In this document: piece after piece, positions 7,792 to 18,095 of the stretch | Layout: each line of letters begins with the position of its first letter | How positions within the stretch are numbered: position 1 is the first letter of the stretch | NCBI GenBank assembly: GCA_003279705.1 | Contig: QCGZ01000004.1 | Location: forward strand, 1 to 64,000 | DNA from: OCS116 cluster bacterium AG-390-I16 | GTDB taxonomy: Bacteria; Pseudomonadota; Alphaproteobacteria; MED-G09 | Direction of reading: 5' to 3' | Length of the DNA: 64,000 nucleotides | Notes under the pieces: model-generated | What the model saw: the letters and a program-made list of their open reading frames with translations, nothing else | What the model was told of the DNA's origin: nothing | Database searches by the model: none | Translations under genes and position numbers: made by a program

Positions 7792-9753
7792 CTAATTGTT
7801 TTTGGGAAGTGTAAAGGCAATCAAATGATCTGAAGCTGGCGTTCCAATAGCCCAATGTCCTCCTGCAGCGATTACAACAAACTGTTTACCTTCTTTATTA
7901 GTATAAGTCATAGGTGTTGCGTGTGCACCTGTGGGAAGTCTGAACTTAGCAATTTCTTCACCTGTTTCAGTATTGAAAGCTCTTAAGTAATGATCACTTG
8001 TAGCACCTATAAAGGTTACTCCGGATGCAGTAACTGTAGGACCTCCCATATTTGGAGCTCCTTTAATCCACCAAAAAGGGAAAGGTGCTAAATCTTTAGA
8101 AGTTCCTAGTGGAACATTCCATAAATGTTCACCAGTATTAAGATCAACTGCAGTTAATGTTCCCCAAGGAGGCTCAGTACATGGTACACCTAAAGGAGAA
8201 AAGAAACCCATCGAACGAAGATTGCAATATGGAGCACCCTCATTTGATTCAATATTAGTAAATCTAACTTGGTTTTTATTAATTGAGAGCTCTTCAAGAG
8301 GTTTAGCACAATCCTCCCTAGGAATCATAACTATCAAACTAGCCATGTTATTTGTATTAACAACCATGATATTTCTTTTTGAATCGACAGCAGGTCCTCC
8401 CCAATTATTTCCACCAACACCACTAGGATAATGAATACTTCCTTGAAGAGAAGGAGGTGTAAATAGACCTTCATTCCTCAATTTCTTCGCTGTTCTCTTA
8501 CAATGACCTCGGTCCCAAAAAGTAAAGCCAAAAGCTTTATCAGGATCAAAATATGTAGGATTTAAAGGTGCTGGTTTAGATGGAAAAGGTTGAGTTTTAC
8601 TAACATAGTCCCCTTCGATAGCTCCTTGAGGAACCTCTCTTTCTTCAATTGGAAAAATGGGCTCACCTGTTTTCCTGTTCAGTAGAAAAGTAAGCCCAGT
8701 TTTTGTTGTTTGTGCAAGCGCTTTTATAATTTTTCCATCTCTTTGAAATTCGTAAAAAGTTGGTTGAGACGGAACATCGTAATCCCAAATATCATGATGA
8801 ACTGTTTGAAAACTCCAAACTAATTTTCCTGTATCGGCATTTAAAGCGACAACAGAGCTTGAATATTCTTCAAGACCTTCTCTATGGCCACCATAGTAGT
8901 CAGGAGATGCATTTCCAGTAGGAAGGTAAACCATATTTAAATCTGGATCAGCTGATATTATTGACCAAACATTTGCCGTTCCTCTCCTGTATAATGGATT
9001 ACCATTATCATCTAAAATAGTTGCTTCATCAGGAGGAATTGGATCCCAATACCAGGCTAATTCCCCTGATCTTATATCAAAAGCTCTTACCACACCCCCA
9101 GGAATGTCTATTGATAAATTATCAATAACACTTCCACCTACTACAATTTTTTCATTGATGATTGCTGGTGGAGAAGTGCTCCAATAATATAAAGCAGGAT
9201 GTTCACCGAGTCCTTCTCTTAAATTTACTCTTCCATTATTTCCAAAACCCTCACAAAGTTTTCCATTCTTACCGTCTATTGAGAAAAGTTCCGCATCAAT
9301 GGTAACGCCCATTATTCTATGATAACAACTATCAGAGGGTAACTTTGTTTCATCTTTCCAGCTACTTAAACCTCTGCAAGCTAAAATTGCTCTACCATCT
9401 TTTTTAAGCTTAGGATCAAAAACCCACTTTTCTTCTCCAGTTTCAGGATTAAGAGCAAAAACTCTATTGTAAGATGTGCAATAAAATAATGTATCATCAA
9501 CTAAAAGAGGTGTTGCTTGAAAGGATGTTTGATATTCTCCACCTTTTACGCCCGCAGAATTTGCTCCACCTTTATAATCACCCGACCTATGAACCCATAC
9601 TTTTTCTAACTTTCCAACATTTTCAGGGGTTATTTCATCTGCTTTTGAAAAATGTCCTCCACCAGATCCTTTGCCATAAGCTGTCCAATCATCGGTCGCA
9701 GAAAAAACTGGGTTTATAAAGAAAATAGTAAGAAGAAGAAGAAGAAAACGCAT
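7792..9753 (-). CDS. PQQ-dependent dehydrogenase (Gcd/quinate type), periplasmic
   Basis: A 653-residue quinoprotein with signal peptide MRFLLLLLTIFFINPVFSA. Its propeller motifs match the downstream gene: CYHRIMGVTIDAELFSIDGK, HDIWDYDVPSQP with the catalytic Asp region, TTKTGLTFLLNR with the PQQ-binding Lys, and GAPNMGGPTVTASG near the end. Length is that expected for a Gcd-like catalytic domain without a membrane anchor. It is a clear paralog of the next gene but lacks its internal duplication. It is first in the operon, with GGGTA just before the ATG. No PQQ biosynthesis gene or dedicated cytochrome c lies in the window, so the cofactor and electron acceptor come from elsewhere. Confidence 0.93.
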   Translation of the reverse strand: MRFLLLLLTIFFINPVFSATDDWTAYGKGSGGGHFSKADEITPENVGKLEKVWVHRSGDYKGGANSAGVKGGEYQTSFQATPLLVDDTLFYCTSYNRVFALNPETGEEKWVFDPKLKKDGRAILACRGLSSWKDETKLPSDSCYHRIMGVTIDAELFSIDGKNGKLCEGFGNNGRVNLREGLGEHPALYYWSTSPPAIINEKIVVGGSVIDNLSIDIPGGVVRAFDIRSGELAWYWDPIPPDEATILDDNGNPLYRRGTANVWSIISADPDLNMVYLPTGNASPDYYGGHREGLEEYSSSVVALNADTGKLVWSFQTVHHDIWDYDVPSQPTFYEFQRDGKIIKALAQTTKTGLTFLLNRKTGEPIFPIEEREVPQGAIEGDYVSKTQPFPSKPAPLNPTYFDPDKAFGFTFWDRGHCKRTAKKLRNEGLFTPPSLQGSIHYPSGVGGNNWGGPAVDSKRNIMVVNTNNMASLIVMIPREDCAKPLEELSINKNQVRFTNIESNEGAPYCNLRSMGFFSPLGVPCTEPPWGTLTAVDLNTGEHLWNVPLGTSKDLAPFPFWWIKGAPNMGGPTVTASGVTFIGATSDHYLRAFNTETGEEIAKFRLPTGAHATPMTYTNKEGKQFVVIAAGGHWAIGTPASDHLIAFTLPKNN

Positions 9754-9779
9754 ACATTACCCCTATATAAATAAAGACT

Positions 9780-9785
9780 ATTATA
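9780..9785 (-). promoter_or_regulatory. Possible -10 box (TATAAT) of the PQQ/P450 operon
   Basis: The minus strand reads TATAAT 27 bp before the first ATG of the PQQ dehydrogenase operon. No convincing -35 is seen at 16-18 bp; a TTGAAG lies 20 bp upstream. Position and perfect hexamer support it, but AT-richness makes chance matches common. Confidence 0.3.
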
Positions 9786-9824
9786 TAAGTAGTTTTTGAA
9801 AAATGCTTCAATAAAAAATAAGAA

Positions 9825-10658
9825 TTATTTATTTAATTTTTGTATAATTGATGGAGGTTTTCCTAAGAAATATTCAACATAATTTTGAATTCTTTTAGTT
9901 TCTTTCTCTATATCATCAACGATAGAGGAAGGTTCAACTGATTTTCCAAATTTTATACTATAATTAAAATTTTTTTTATTAAACAACTCTCTAAATAGGC
10001 CTACATCTTTTAATTCTGTATTAACTATTTCTAAAAAATAAAAAAGAAGAGAATTTGATCCAGTTATATGAAACGGAACAATTGGTGCGTTATATTTCTT
10101 TGAGAGTTTTATTATTGTTGTTAACCAAGGTCTTTCATATAAATATACACCCTTTCTTTTAGAAAGACGTGAGGAGGGGAAAACCAACAAAGCTTTATTT
10201 GCTAAAAGAGCATCCTTAGTTGATTTTAAAATCATACGGCTTTTTTCAGATGATTTATTTTTTTCATTCCAATCAACTGGAATAATTATATCCTGAAACC
10301 CTTTAGCAATTTTAATCATATCTGAGTTAGCGTATAGGGTATAATCAGGTCTATGTTCCTTTAATACATCAAACATTACGATACCATCAGTTAAACCAGT
10401 TGGATGATTACCAGCTAGTATTATTGGCCCACTTTTAGGTACATTATTGATATCTTTAATAAAATGGTCTGACTGAAGAAAATTAGTTAAGTAAGTAAAA
10501 CACTCAAATCCTGACTTTTCAGAAATATCATCAACAATTCTCTTTGCGTCATAATATTTAAAAACCTTAAAGATAGATGGCTTAATAAACGACCACAAAA
10601 TCTTATTTCTCATAAGATTTGGGCACCTTTCTTCCATTATTTCATCAATAGGATGCAT
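9825..10658 (-). CDS. PlsC-like lysophospholipid acyltransferase family protein
   Basis: A 277-residue protein with the acyltransferase block I NHPTGLTDG (His85, Asp91), a substrate-binding FPSSRLSKRKG block where PlsC has FPEGTR, and the later IVPFHITG block. These place it in the glycerolipid/lysophospholipid O-acyltransferase superfamily, in the branch with HPTG rather than HX4D. It probably transfers an acyl chain to a lipid acceptor at the inner membrane; the acceptor is unknown. An AAGGAT lies rather far (about 14 nt) before the ATG. It is 24 bp downstream of leuA on the same strand and may be read through from it. Confidence 0.82.
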   Translation of the reverse strand: MHPIDEIMEERCPNLMRNKILWSFIKPSIFKVFKYYDAKRIVDDISEKSGFECFTYLTNFLQSDHFIKDINNVPKSGPIILAGNHPTGLTDGIVMFDVLKEHRPDYTLYANSDMIKIAKGFQDIIIPVDWNEKNKSSEKSRMILKSTKDALLANKALLVFPSSRLSKRKGVYLYERPWLTTIIKLSKKYNAPIVPFHITGSNSLLFYFLEIVNTELKDVGLFRELFNKKNFNYSIKFGKSVEPSSIVDDIEKETKRIQNYVEYFLGKPPSIIQKLNK

Positions 10659-10682
10659 AAAATTGTCTATCCTTAATTTTAA

Positions 10683-12218
10683 TTAATTAGGATTATTTTT
10701 TTCTCTCTTTATAATTAATCTATTTAAAGCTGCAATATAAGCTCTTGCAGAAGCGACGAGTGTATCCGTATCAGCTCCTCTACCTACAACTGTTTTACCA
10801 TCCTCATGTAAACGAACACTAACCTCAGCTTGCGCGTCAGTTCCTTGAGTTACAGCATGAACTTGATATAGCTGAAGGTTAGCATTATGAGGAAAAAGAT
10901 TTTTAATTGCATTAAATATAGCATCAACTGGACCAGAACCTTCTGATACGCTTGATATCTCTTTATTATCTATTTCAATTGATAAATCTGCAATTTGCGG
11001 TCCAAAAGTGCCAGCCTCAATTTTAAGTGAAATTAATTTTATATGATCCAAACTCGTAGAAAACTCATCATCAATAATTGCTATGATATCGTCATCAAAA
11101 ATTTCCTTCTTTTTATCTGCTAAATCTTTAAATCTATAAAATGCATCATTTAATTGATTGTCAGCAAGTTCATACCCAAGTTCAAATGCTTTTTCTTTAA
11201 AAGCATGGCGACCAGAATGCTTACCCATAACAAGAGTTGATTCACTTAAGCCAATACTCTCAGGGGTCATAATTTCATATGTTTCATTATTTTTAAGCAT
11301 ACCATCCTGATGAATTCCGGATTCATGTGCAAAAGCATTCTTTCCAACAATAGCTTTATTATATTGAACAGGAAACGAGGTTACTGATGAAACTAACCTA
11401 GAAGCCCTTGTAAAAAGAGTAGTATCAACTTTAGACTCATAATTTAATATATCTTTTCTTACTTTCATTGACATAACCAATTCTTCAAGAGCAGCATTGC
11501 CTGCGCGCTCTCCAATTCCATTCATAGTACATTCAATTTGTCTTGCTCCCGCCCTTACACCAGATAAAGAATTAGCAACTGCTAAACCAAGGTCATTATG
11601 ACAATGAGTTGAAAATGTAACTTTATCAGCTGAGGGTACATTATTAATTAATGAATCAATAATTTCAAAATATTCCTCGGGAGTTGTGTAACCAACTGTA
11701 TCGGGAATATTTATAGTTGAGGCTCCTGATGAAATAGCAGTCTCGACACATTTAAAAAGAAAATCTCTATCCGTTCTAGTTGCATCCTCAGCTGACCACT
11801 GTACATCCTCTACTAGATTTCTAGCTCTTGAAACTGAACGTTGAATGGCATCAATAACCTGATCCTCATCCATTTGTAGTTTAAATTTCATGTGTATTGG
11901 ACTTGTTGCTATAAATGTATGAATACGAGGGTTAACAGCATGTTTTACTGCTGCTCCTGCTCTATCAACATCTTTATCTCCAGCCCTAGCTAAACCGCAA
12001 ACTTGAACGTTTTTAACAACTTTAGAAACCTCTGACACAGACTCAAAGTCACCCTCAGAAGCAATAGGAAAACCAGCCTCAATAATATCAATGCCCATAG
12101 TATCAAAAATTTCAGCTATTTGAATTTTTTCACTCAATGACATTGAAGCCCCAGGAGATTGCTCTCCATCCCTAAGGGTCGTATCGAAAATTTTAATATA
12201 ATTACTTGTTTTGATCAT
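10683..12218 (-). CDS. leuA: 2-isopropylmalate synthase
   Basis: First committed enzyme of leucine synthesis, joining acetyl-CoA and 2-oxoisovalerate. The 511-residue protein has the [12 protein letters not shown] motif at 12-23, metal-binding HCHND, the [12 protein letters not shown] loop, and a full C-terminal leucine-binding regulatory domain. The ATG at 12218 is chosen because GGAG at 12225-12228 stands 6 nt upstream; an in-frame TTG at 12230 includes that GGAG and is not the start. It is the fourth gene of ilvB-ilvH-ilvC-leuA and is preceded by a 211-bp leader with a leucine-rich peptide, so leucine-dependent attenuation is likely. Confidence 0.96.
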   Translation of the reverse strand: MIKTSNYIKIFDTTLRDGEQSPGASMSLSEKIQIAEIFDTMGIDIIEAGFPIASEGDFESVSEVSKVVKNVQVCGLARAGDKDVDRAGAAVKHAVNPRIHTFIATSPIHMKFKLQMDEDQVIDAIQRSVSRARNLVEDVQWSAEDATRTDRDFLFKCVETAISSGASTINIPDTVGYTTPEEYFEIIDSLINNVPSADKVTFSTHCHNDLGLAVANSLSGVRAGARQIECTMNGIGERAGNAALEELVMSMKVRKDILNYESKVDTTLFTRASRLVSSVTSFPVQYNKAIVGKNAFAHESGIHQDGMLKNNETYEIMTPESIGLSESTLVMGKHSGRHAFKEKAFELGYELADNQLNDAFYRFKDLADKKKEIFDDDIIAIIDDEFSTSLDHIKLISLKIEAGTFGPQIADLSIEIDNKEISSVSEGSGPVDAIFNAIKNLFPHNANLQLYQVHAVTQGTDAQAEVSVRLHEDGKTVVGRGADTDTLVASARAYIAALNRLIIKREKNNPN

Positions 12219-12224
12219 TTTTAT

Positions 12225-12297
12225 CTCCAAAAAAATTTATTTTTGGCTTTTTTAAATTATCCCCTAAGACATCTCGCCAAAAGATTAGTCCTAGAGG
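12225..12297 (-). promoter_or_regulatory. Candidate leucine attenuator hairpins before leuA
   Basis: On the minus strand, CCTCTAGGAC (12297-12288) can pair with GTCTTAGGGG (12270-12261), 10 bp with two G-U pairs; this stem covers the leader stop codon. TTTTGGC (12282-12276), inside its loop, can instead pair with GCCAAAA (12247-12241) followed by seven Ts (12235-12229), a weak terminator. A third option, CCAAAAA (12246-12240) with TTTTTGG (12233-12227), would bury the leuA Shine-Dalgarno. The options compete, as expected for attenuation, but whether transcription or translation is controlled is not resolved. Confidence 0.55.
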
Positions 12298-12398
12298 CTA
12301 ATAAGCAGAAGAGATAAAAGAACTGAAGACAATAGGATAGTCTGAAGCAAGATTGTGCTGCTATTCAAAAACAATTTATGTTGACTATCGATGTTCAT
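12291..12398 (-). CDS. leuA leader peptide (35 aa, 12 leucines)
   Basis: A small ORF that begins MNIDSQHKLFLN and then becomes extremely leucine-rich, with runs such as SVLLSLLLISL before a TAG. Twelve of 35 residues are Leu and all six leucine codons occur. It lies in the ilvC-leuA gap and its stop overlaps the first attenuator hairpin. This is the architecture of leucine-operon leader peptides, where ribosome stalling at Leu codons reports charged tRNA-Leu level. An AAGG lies about 14 nt upstream, so the ribosome site is weak. No comparative evidence was available. Confidence 0.72.
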   Translation of the reverse strand: MNIDSQHKLFLNSSTILLQTILLSSVLLSLLLISL

Positions 12399-12441
12399 AA
12401 ATAAGCTAATGCCTTAAATTTTTGATTGGATCAAGTAAAAA

Positions 12442-13464
<1,023 letters not shown>

Positions 13465-13487
13465 TTATAATCTCCGTATAATGAATT

Positions 13488-14003
13488 TTAATTTTTTGAA
13501 CCACGAGCAATTGCAGCTAAACCAGTTCTTGATATATCGTTCAACCCTAATGGACGCAAAAGGTCAATAAATGAATTAATTTTATCCATTGCTCCTGTCA
13601 ATTCAAAAACAAATGATTTATCAGTTGTATCAACAATTTTTGCTCTATAAATTTCTACCAACCTTAAAATTTCTTCTTTATTTTGATTAGTATATAATAC
13701 TTTTATTAATGCCATTTCTCTCTCTACTGAAGGTCCTTCTATAGTAAGATCTGTTACTTTATGAACTGGAACAAGTCTTTCCAAATGGTTCTTTATTTGA
13801 TCAATTGTTTTTGGACTTCCTTTTGAAACAATTGTAATTCTTGAAGTATGAGAGTCTTTATCCACTTCAGCAACAGTTAGACTTTCAATGTTATATCCCC
13901 TTCCTGAAAAAAGGCCAATTACCCTTGCTAATACACCAGCCTCATTATCTACAAGCAAAGAAAAGGTATGAGTTTCTTGAATATCTTCTTTAATTGTAAT
14001 CAT
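13488..14003 (-). CDS. ilvH: Acetolactate synthase regulatory (small) subunit
   Basis: A 171-residue subunit with an N-terminal ACT domain (HTFSLLVDNEAGVLARVIGL, then GYNIESLTV) that binds valine for feedback inhibition, and the C-terminal ALS_ss domain (REMALIKVL). It activates the catalytic subunit encoded just upstream. Its ATG overlaps that gene's stop as ATGA, so the two are translationally coupled. The symbol could equally be ilvN. Confidence 0.95.
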   Translation of the reverse strand: MITIKEDIQETHTFSLLVDNEAGVLARVIGLFSGRGYNIESLTVAEVDKDSHTSRITIVSKGSPKTIDQIKNHLERLVPVHKVTDLTIEGPSVEREMALIKVLYTNQNKEEILRLVEIYRAKIVDTTDKSFVFELTGAMDKINSFIDLLRPLGLNDISRTGLAAIARGSKN

Positions 14004-15745
14004 ATCAAAACCTTTCCTTCATCACCAACTTCTATTGATATACCCTCATCATTCAAAAGCATCTCATTATGCCCAGCGCCAGAAGGAATCATTGGGTAAC
14101 AATTTTCATCTTTATCAACTACACAATCAAAAATCACAGGTAAATCAGTATCAAGCATTTCTATAATCTTATCATCTAGTTCTTTAGGGTTTTGAGCTCG
14201 AATCCCATGGGCGCCATAGGCTTCAGCTAATTTTACAAAATCGGGAAGAGAGTCTGTATAAGAGTGAGAATATCTTCCGCCATGAAGCAGCTCTTGCCAT
14301 TGTCTAACCATGCCCATGTATTGATTATTTAGAATGAATATTTTAACCGGTAATTTATGCTGAACAGCTGTTGATAATTCTTGCATGTTCATTAAAATTG
14401 ATGCTTCTCCAGCAATATCAATAACAGTTGATTTTGGGAAAGCAACTTGAGTACCTATTGCAGCAGGAAGTCCATACCCCATTGTACCCAATCCCCCAGA
14501 TGTCATCCATCTATTAGGCTCATTAAAATGATAATGTTGAGCAGCCCACATTTGATGTTGACCAACCTCAGTACTAATAAAAGTATCCTTATCTTTTGTT
14601 AATTCATATAATCGCTCAATAGCATATTGAGGTTTAATTGTTTTTTCAGATTTTATATAATTCAGAGATTTAATATCTCTCCAATTATTTATTTGATCCC
14701 ACCATTTTGAGGTATCAGATTTATAACCTTTTGATCTCCACAAAATAAGCATATTTTCTAATACATGCGCACAATCACCTATTACAGAAACATCAACATC
14801 AATGGTCTTGTTAATTGAAGTAGGATCAATATCAACATGTATTTTTTTTGAATTTGGAGAGAACGCATCTAAGCGACCAGTAACTCTGTCATCAAATCTT
14901 GCGCCAATGTTAATGATTAAATCACTATCGTGCATAGTCATATTTGCCTCATATGTCCCATGCATGCCCAGCATACCAAGCCATTGATCATTGTTAGCAG
15001 GAAAAGCACCTAAACCCATTAATGTAGATGTAATAGGAAAACCAGTTAAATTAACAAATTCTTTTAAAAGATGGCTGGCCTCAGGTCCAGAGTTTATAAC
15101 TCCACCACCAGTATAAAAAACAGGTTTCTTTGCTTTCGACATTAATTCTACAGCCTGTTCAATTTCAAAAATTTCTGGTTTTACCTTTGGCTTATAACTT
15201 GAATGCTCAACTTCAGACATAGAACAATATTCTGCATCAGCAAATTGAACATCTTTAGGAATATCAATAAGAACAGGTCCAGGCCTTCCAGTAGTAGCCA
15301 CCAGGAATGCTAAATGAATTGTTTTCGCCAAATCCTCAGGTCTTTTCACCAACCAATTATGTTTGGTACAAGGCCTTGTAATACCTACTGTATCACATTC
15401 TTGGAAAGCATCTGTTCCGATTAAATGACTTGGAACCTGACCAGAAATACAAACTAACGGAATAGAGTCCATTAAGGCATCAGTTAGACCGGTAACAGCA
15501 TTTGTAGCACCTGGACCAGAAGTAACAAGAACAACACCTGGTTTACCAGAAGACCTTGCATACCCCTCAGCTGCATGAACTGCGCCTTGTTCATGACGAA
15601 CTAAAACATGAGCAGGAGCTTTATTACTTTTAAATAATTCATCATACAAAGGTAAAACTGCGCCTCCAGGATAACCAAAAATATGATCTACACCCTGTTC
15701 GTTTAAAGCTTTTACTATTACCTCTGCACCAGTCATTTTAGTCAT
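14000..15745 (-). CDS. ilvB: Acetolactate synthase catalytic (large) subunit
   Basis: This ThDP- and FAD-dependent enzyme condenses pyruvate with pyruvate or 2-oxobutyrate, the first shared step of branched-chain amino acid synthesis. The 581-residue protein has the N-terminal FGYPGGAVLPLYDEL with the catalytic Glu in VRHEQGAVHAAEGYAR, a central FAD/DHS domain, and the C-terminal ThDP site IAGEASILMNMQEL then ILNNQYMGMVRQWQ. The metal-binding motif reads GEAS rather than the more common GDG/GDAS; I recall this in other alphaproteobacteria but could not check. GGAA precedes the ATG. First gene of the operon. Confidence 0.96.
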   Translation of the reverse strand: MTKMTGAEVIVKALNEQGVDHIFGYPGGAVLPLYDELFKSNKAPAHVLVRHEQGAVHAAEGYARSSGKPGVVLVTSGPGATNAVTGLTDALMDSIPLVCISGQVPSHLIGTDAFQECDTVGITRPCTKHNWLVKRPEDLAKTIHLAFLVATTGRPGPVLIDIPKDVQFADAEYCSMSEVEHSSYKPKVKPEIFEIEQAVELMSKAKKPVFYTGGGVINSGPEASHLLKEFVNLTGFPITSTLMGLGAFPANNDQWLGMLGMHGTYEANMTMHDSDLIINIGARFDDRVTGRLDAFSPNSKKIHVDIDPTSINKTIDVDVSVIGDCAHVLENMLILWRSKGYKSDTSKWWDQINNWRDIKSLNYIKSEKTIKPQYAIERLYELTKDKDTFISTEVGQHQMWAAQHYHFNEPNRWMTSGGLGTMGYGLPAAIGTQVAFPKSTVIDIAGEASILMNMQELSTAVQHKLPVKIFILNNQYMGMVRQWQELLHGGRYSHSYTDSLPDFVKLAEAYGAHGIRAQNPKELDDKIIEMLDTDLPVIFDCVVDKDENCYPMIPSGAGHNEMLLNDEGISIEVGDEGKVLI

Positions 15746-15789
15746 TTATAAATTCCTTAAATTACTTTTTTATCAATCAATCTTGCAGG

Positions 15790-15818
15790 AAATTAATAAA
15801 TATAGCAATAAAGGTCAA
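15790..15818 (-). promoter_or_regulatory. Possible promoter of the ilvB operon
   Basis: The minus strand shows TTGACC (15818-15813), five of six bases of a -35 consensus, with a poor TAATTT 17 bp downstream, in the 80-bp gap before ilvB. The -35 resembles the one before rnpB. The -10 is weak, so this is tentative. Confidence 0.3.
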
Positions 15819-15825
15819 TATTATT

Positions 15826-16740
15826 TTATAATTTTTTTATAATTTCGTTTATAATTTTATTTGAATATTGCGTATTTATGCTATTCCACGAAATCATCTG
15901 ATTATTTATCCAAGTTATTTGCCTTTTTGCGTACTGATGAGTTTTAAACTTTATTAACTCTAAAACTCTATCAATAGTGATATCATTATTTAAAAATGAG
16001 ATAATTTCATCTACACCTATCGCCCTCATTATTGGAGAATTTTCAGAATAATTCTTATTTAATAAGTGCATCACTTCTTCAACTACACCATTTTCAAACA
16101 TATAATCGACTCTTAAATCGCAATTTTTGTAAATCCACTCTCTATCAGCATCTATTTTAAAATTTATGGTTTTATAATTTATTATTTTTTCCCTCTTCAT
16201 AAGCCAAAAGTCTGAAATTTTTTTATTAGTACCTTCATAAACCTCTAATGCTCTCATTATTCTTTGCTTGTCATTAGAGTTGATTTTTTCTGACGCCTTA
16301 GGATCAATGAAAGCTAATCTTTTTTGTAATTCCTCAAGACCATTTTTTTCTAATTCATTCTCGATATTTAACCTTATTGATTTATCTATGTCTGGTATAG
16401 GTGATAATCCATCAGTAATTGCTTTAAAATAAAACCCTGTACCACCAACAACTATTGGTACTTTTTTTCTTTTAATTACATCTTTTAGGATTTCATTTAT
16501 TTCATTAATCCATTTTCCAACTGACCAGTTAATATCTCCATCTAAAAAACCATAACAGTGATGTTTAATTTTTTCTTTTTCGATGTCAGGTCTGGCTGTT
16601 AAAATAAATAAATCTCGATAAAGCTGAATTGAATCGGCATTTACTATTTCACCATTAATTTTTTCTGCTAATTTGGAAGCTAAAGAAGATTTTCCTGTAG
16701 CAGTTGGGCCAGATAGTAAAACTATTTTTTCATTCATCAT
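15826..16740 (-). CDS. miaA: tRNA dimethylallyltransferase
   Basis: Adds the dimethylallyl group to A37 of tRNAs reading UNN codons. The 304-residue protein has the P-loop GPTATGKS (11-18), the NADSIQLYRDL catalytic block, VVGGTGFYFKAI, and the C-terminal KTHQYAKRQITWI motif. Two ATGs stand in a row at the start; either gives the same protein bar one Met. It is divergent from the DUF1015 gene with a 109-bp AT-rich gap, and 80 bp upstream of ilvB on the same strand. Confidence 0.95.
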   Translation of the reverse strand: MMNEKIVLLSGPTATGKSSLASKLAEKINGEIVNADSIQLYRDLFILTARPDIEKEKIKHHCYGFLDGDINWSVGKWINEINEILKDVIKRKKVPIVVGGTGFYFKAITDGLSPIPDIDKSIRLNIENELEKNGLEELQKRLAFIDPKASEKINSNDKQRIMRALEVYEGTNKKISDFWLMKREKIINYKTINFKIDADREWIYKNCDLRVDYMFENGVVEEVMHLLNKNYSENSPIMRAIGVDEIISFLNNDITIDRVLELIKFKTHQYAKRQITWINNQMISWNSINTQYSNKIINEIIKKL

Positions 16741-16849
16741 TTATACTTTTTAGTCTTAAATTTAGTTAATAAATAATTTAAATTATTTTCAAACATTATT
16801 AGATATATGTGTTAATTAAAATTAATTAATTTTCTTAAACGGTAAAATC

Positions 16850-18091
16850 ATGAAACTAATAAAATCATTTAAAGCCTTAAGACCAAAAAAGGGTAAAGAA
16901 AATGATGTGATAGCCCCTCCTTATGATGTACTAAATTCGGCAGAAGCAAGAGAAATGGCTAAAAACAAACCATTTAGCTTTCTACATGTGTCAAAGCCTG
17001 AAATAGATTTAGATCATAAAATTGAATTTAGTAATCCTAAAGTTTATGAAAAAGGTGCAGAAAATCTTAATAACTTAATAAAAAATAAAGTTTTGATTCA
17101 GGATGATGAAGATTGCTTGTATATTTATGAAATAAAATTAAATGAAATATCACAGACTGGTGTAGGTTGCATAGCCTCTGTAGAGGCATATCAAAAAAAT
17201 ATTATAAAAAAACATGAATACACCAAACCGGAGAAAGAAGATGACAGGGTGGAAAATATTACCAAACTTAAAGCACAGACCGGCCCTGTTCTTTTAGCAT
17301 ATAAAAATACCGATAAAATTTCTGAAGCAATAAATAAAGCTAAGGTTCAAAAGCCAGTATATAATGTTTTTGCTCATGATGGATCAAATCATAAAATATG
17401 GGTCGTCAATAATAAGGATCAAATTGAAAAAATGCTCAGTGAAATTAACTCTATGGAGTCCCTCTTTATTGCTGATGGACACCATAGATCAGCTGCAGCT
17501 GCTAGAGTAAAAGAAAAATTTTCAAAAAAAAATCTAAACCATGATGGTAATGAAAACTATAATTATTTTCTTGCAGTTGCTTTTCCACACTCAGAAATGA
17601 CAATTCTTGATTATAATAGAATAATTAAAGGATTAAACGGGCAATCAATTAATTCTCTTATATCCAATATAGAAAAAAATTATTTTGTAAAAAAACACAG
17701 TGAAGAATTTAAACCAGTAACCAAAAATACTTTTGGTATGTACATAGATAAAAATTGGTATGAATTAAATGCCATTAAAGAAAATATAAATTTAACCGAC
17801 CCTGTAAAGTCACTTGATGTATCTATATTACACGATACAATTATTGAACCTTTGCTTGGCATTTATGATGAAAGAACTGACCCAAGAATAGATTTTGTTG
17901 GAGGCGCAAGAGGTCTTAAAGAACTTGAAAATAGAGTTAATAATGACAACTTTGATATTGCATTTGCTCTTTTTCCTACCCCTATTGAGGCGCTTATCGA
18001 TGTAGCAGAGGCCAACAAAGTTATGCCTCCTAAGTCAACATGGTTTGAGCCAAAGTTGCTTGATGGATTGTTGTCTCACCTTATAAATTAA
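16850..18091 (+). CDS. DUF1015 family protein
   Basis: A 413-residue soluble protein matching DUF1015 throughout: N-terminal FKALRPKKGKENDVIAPPYDVLN, and the signature ADGHHRSAAAARVKEKF with the conserved His-His-Arg. Some family members are ParB/sulfiredoxin-fold kinases of free serine (archaeal SerK), but a bacterial role is not established and I do not assign one. The gene stands alone on the plus strand between miaA and htrA, and ends 4 bp from the convergent htrA stop. Confidence 0.88.
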   Translation: MKLIKSFKALRPKKGKENDVIAPPYDVLNSAEAREMAKNKPFSFLHVSKPEIDLDHKIEFSNPKVYEKGAENLNNLIKNKVLIQDDEDCLYIYEIKLNEISQTGVGCIASVEAYQKNIIKKHEYTKPEKEDDRVENITKLKAQTGPVLLAYKNTDKISEAINKAKVQKPVYNVFAHDGSNHKIWVVNNKDQIEKMLSEINSMESLFIADGHHRSAAAARVKEKFSKKNLNHDGNENYNYFLAVAFPHSEMTILDYNRIIKGLNGQSINSLISNIEKNYFVKKHSEEFKPVTKNTFGMYIDKNWYELNAIKENINLTDPVKSLDVSILHDTIIEPLLGIYDERTDPRIDFVGGARGLKELENRVNNDNFDIAFALFPTPIEALIDVAEANKVMPPKSTWFEPKLLDGLLSHLIN

Positions 18092-18095
18092 GTAA

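Noticed and set aside
8222-8431. Open plus-strand frame antisense to the PQQ dehydrogenase
   Set aside because: No ribosome site and no recognisable domain; it is a shadow of the conserved gene on the other strand. The same applies to antisense frames at 18403-18684, 29175-29570 and 35098-35373.
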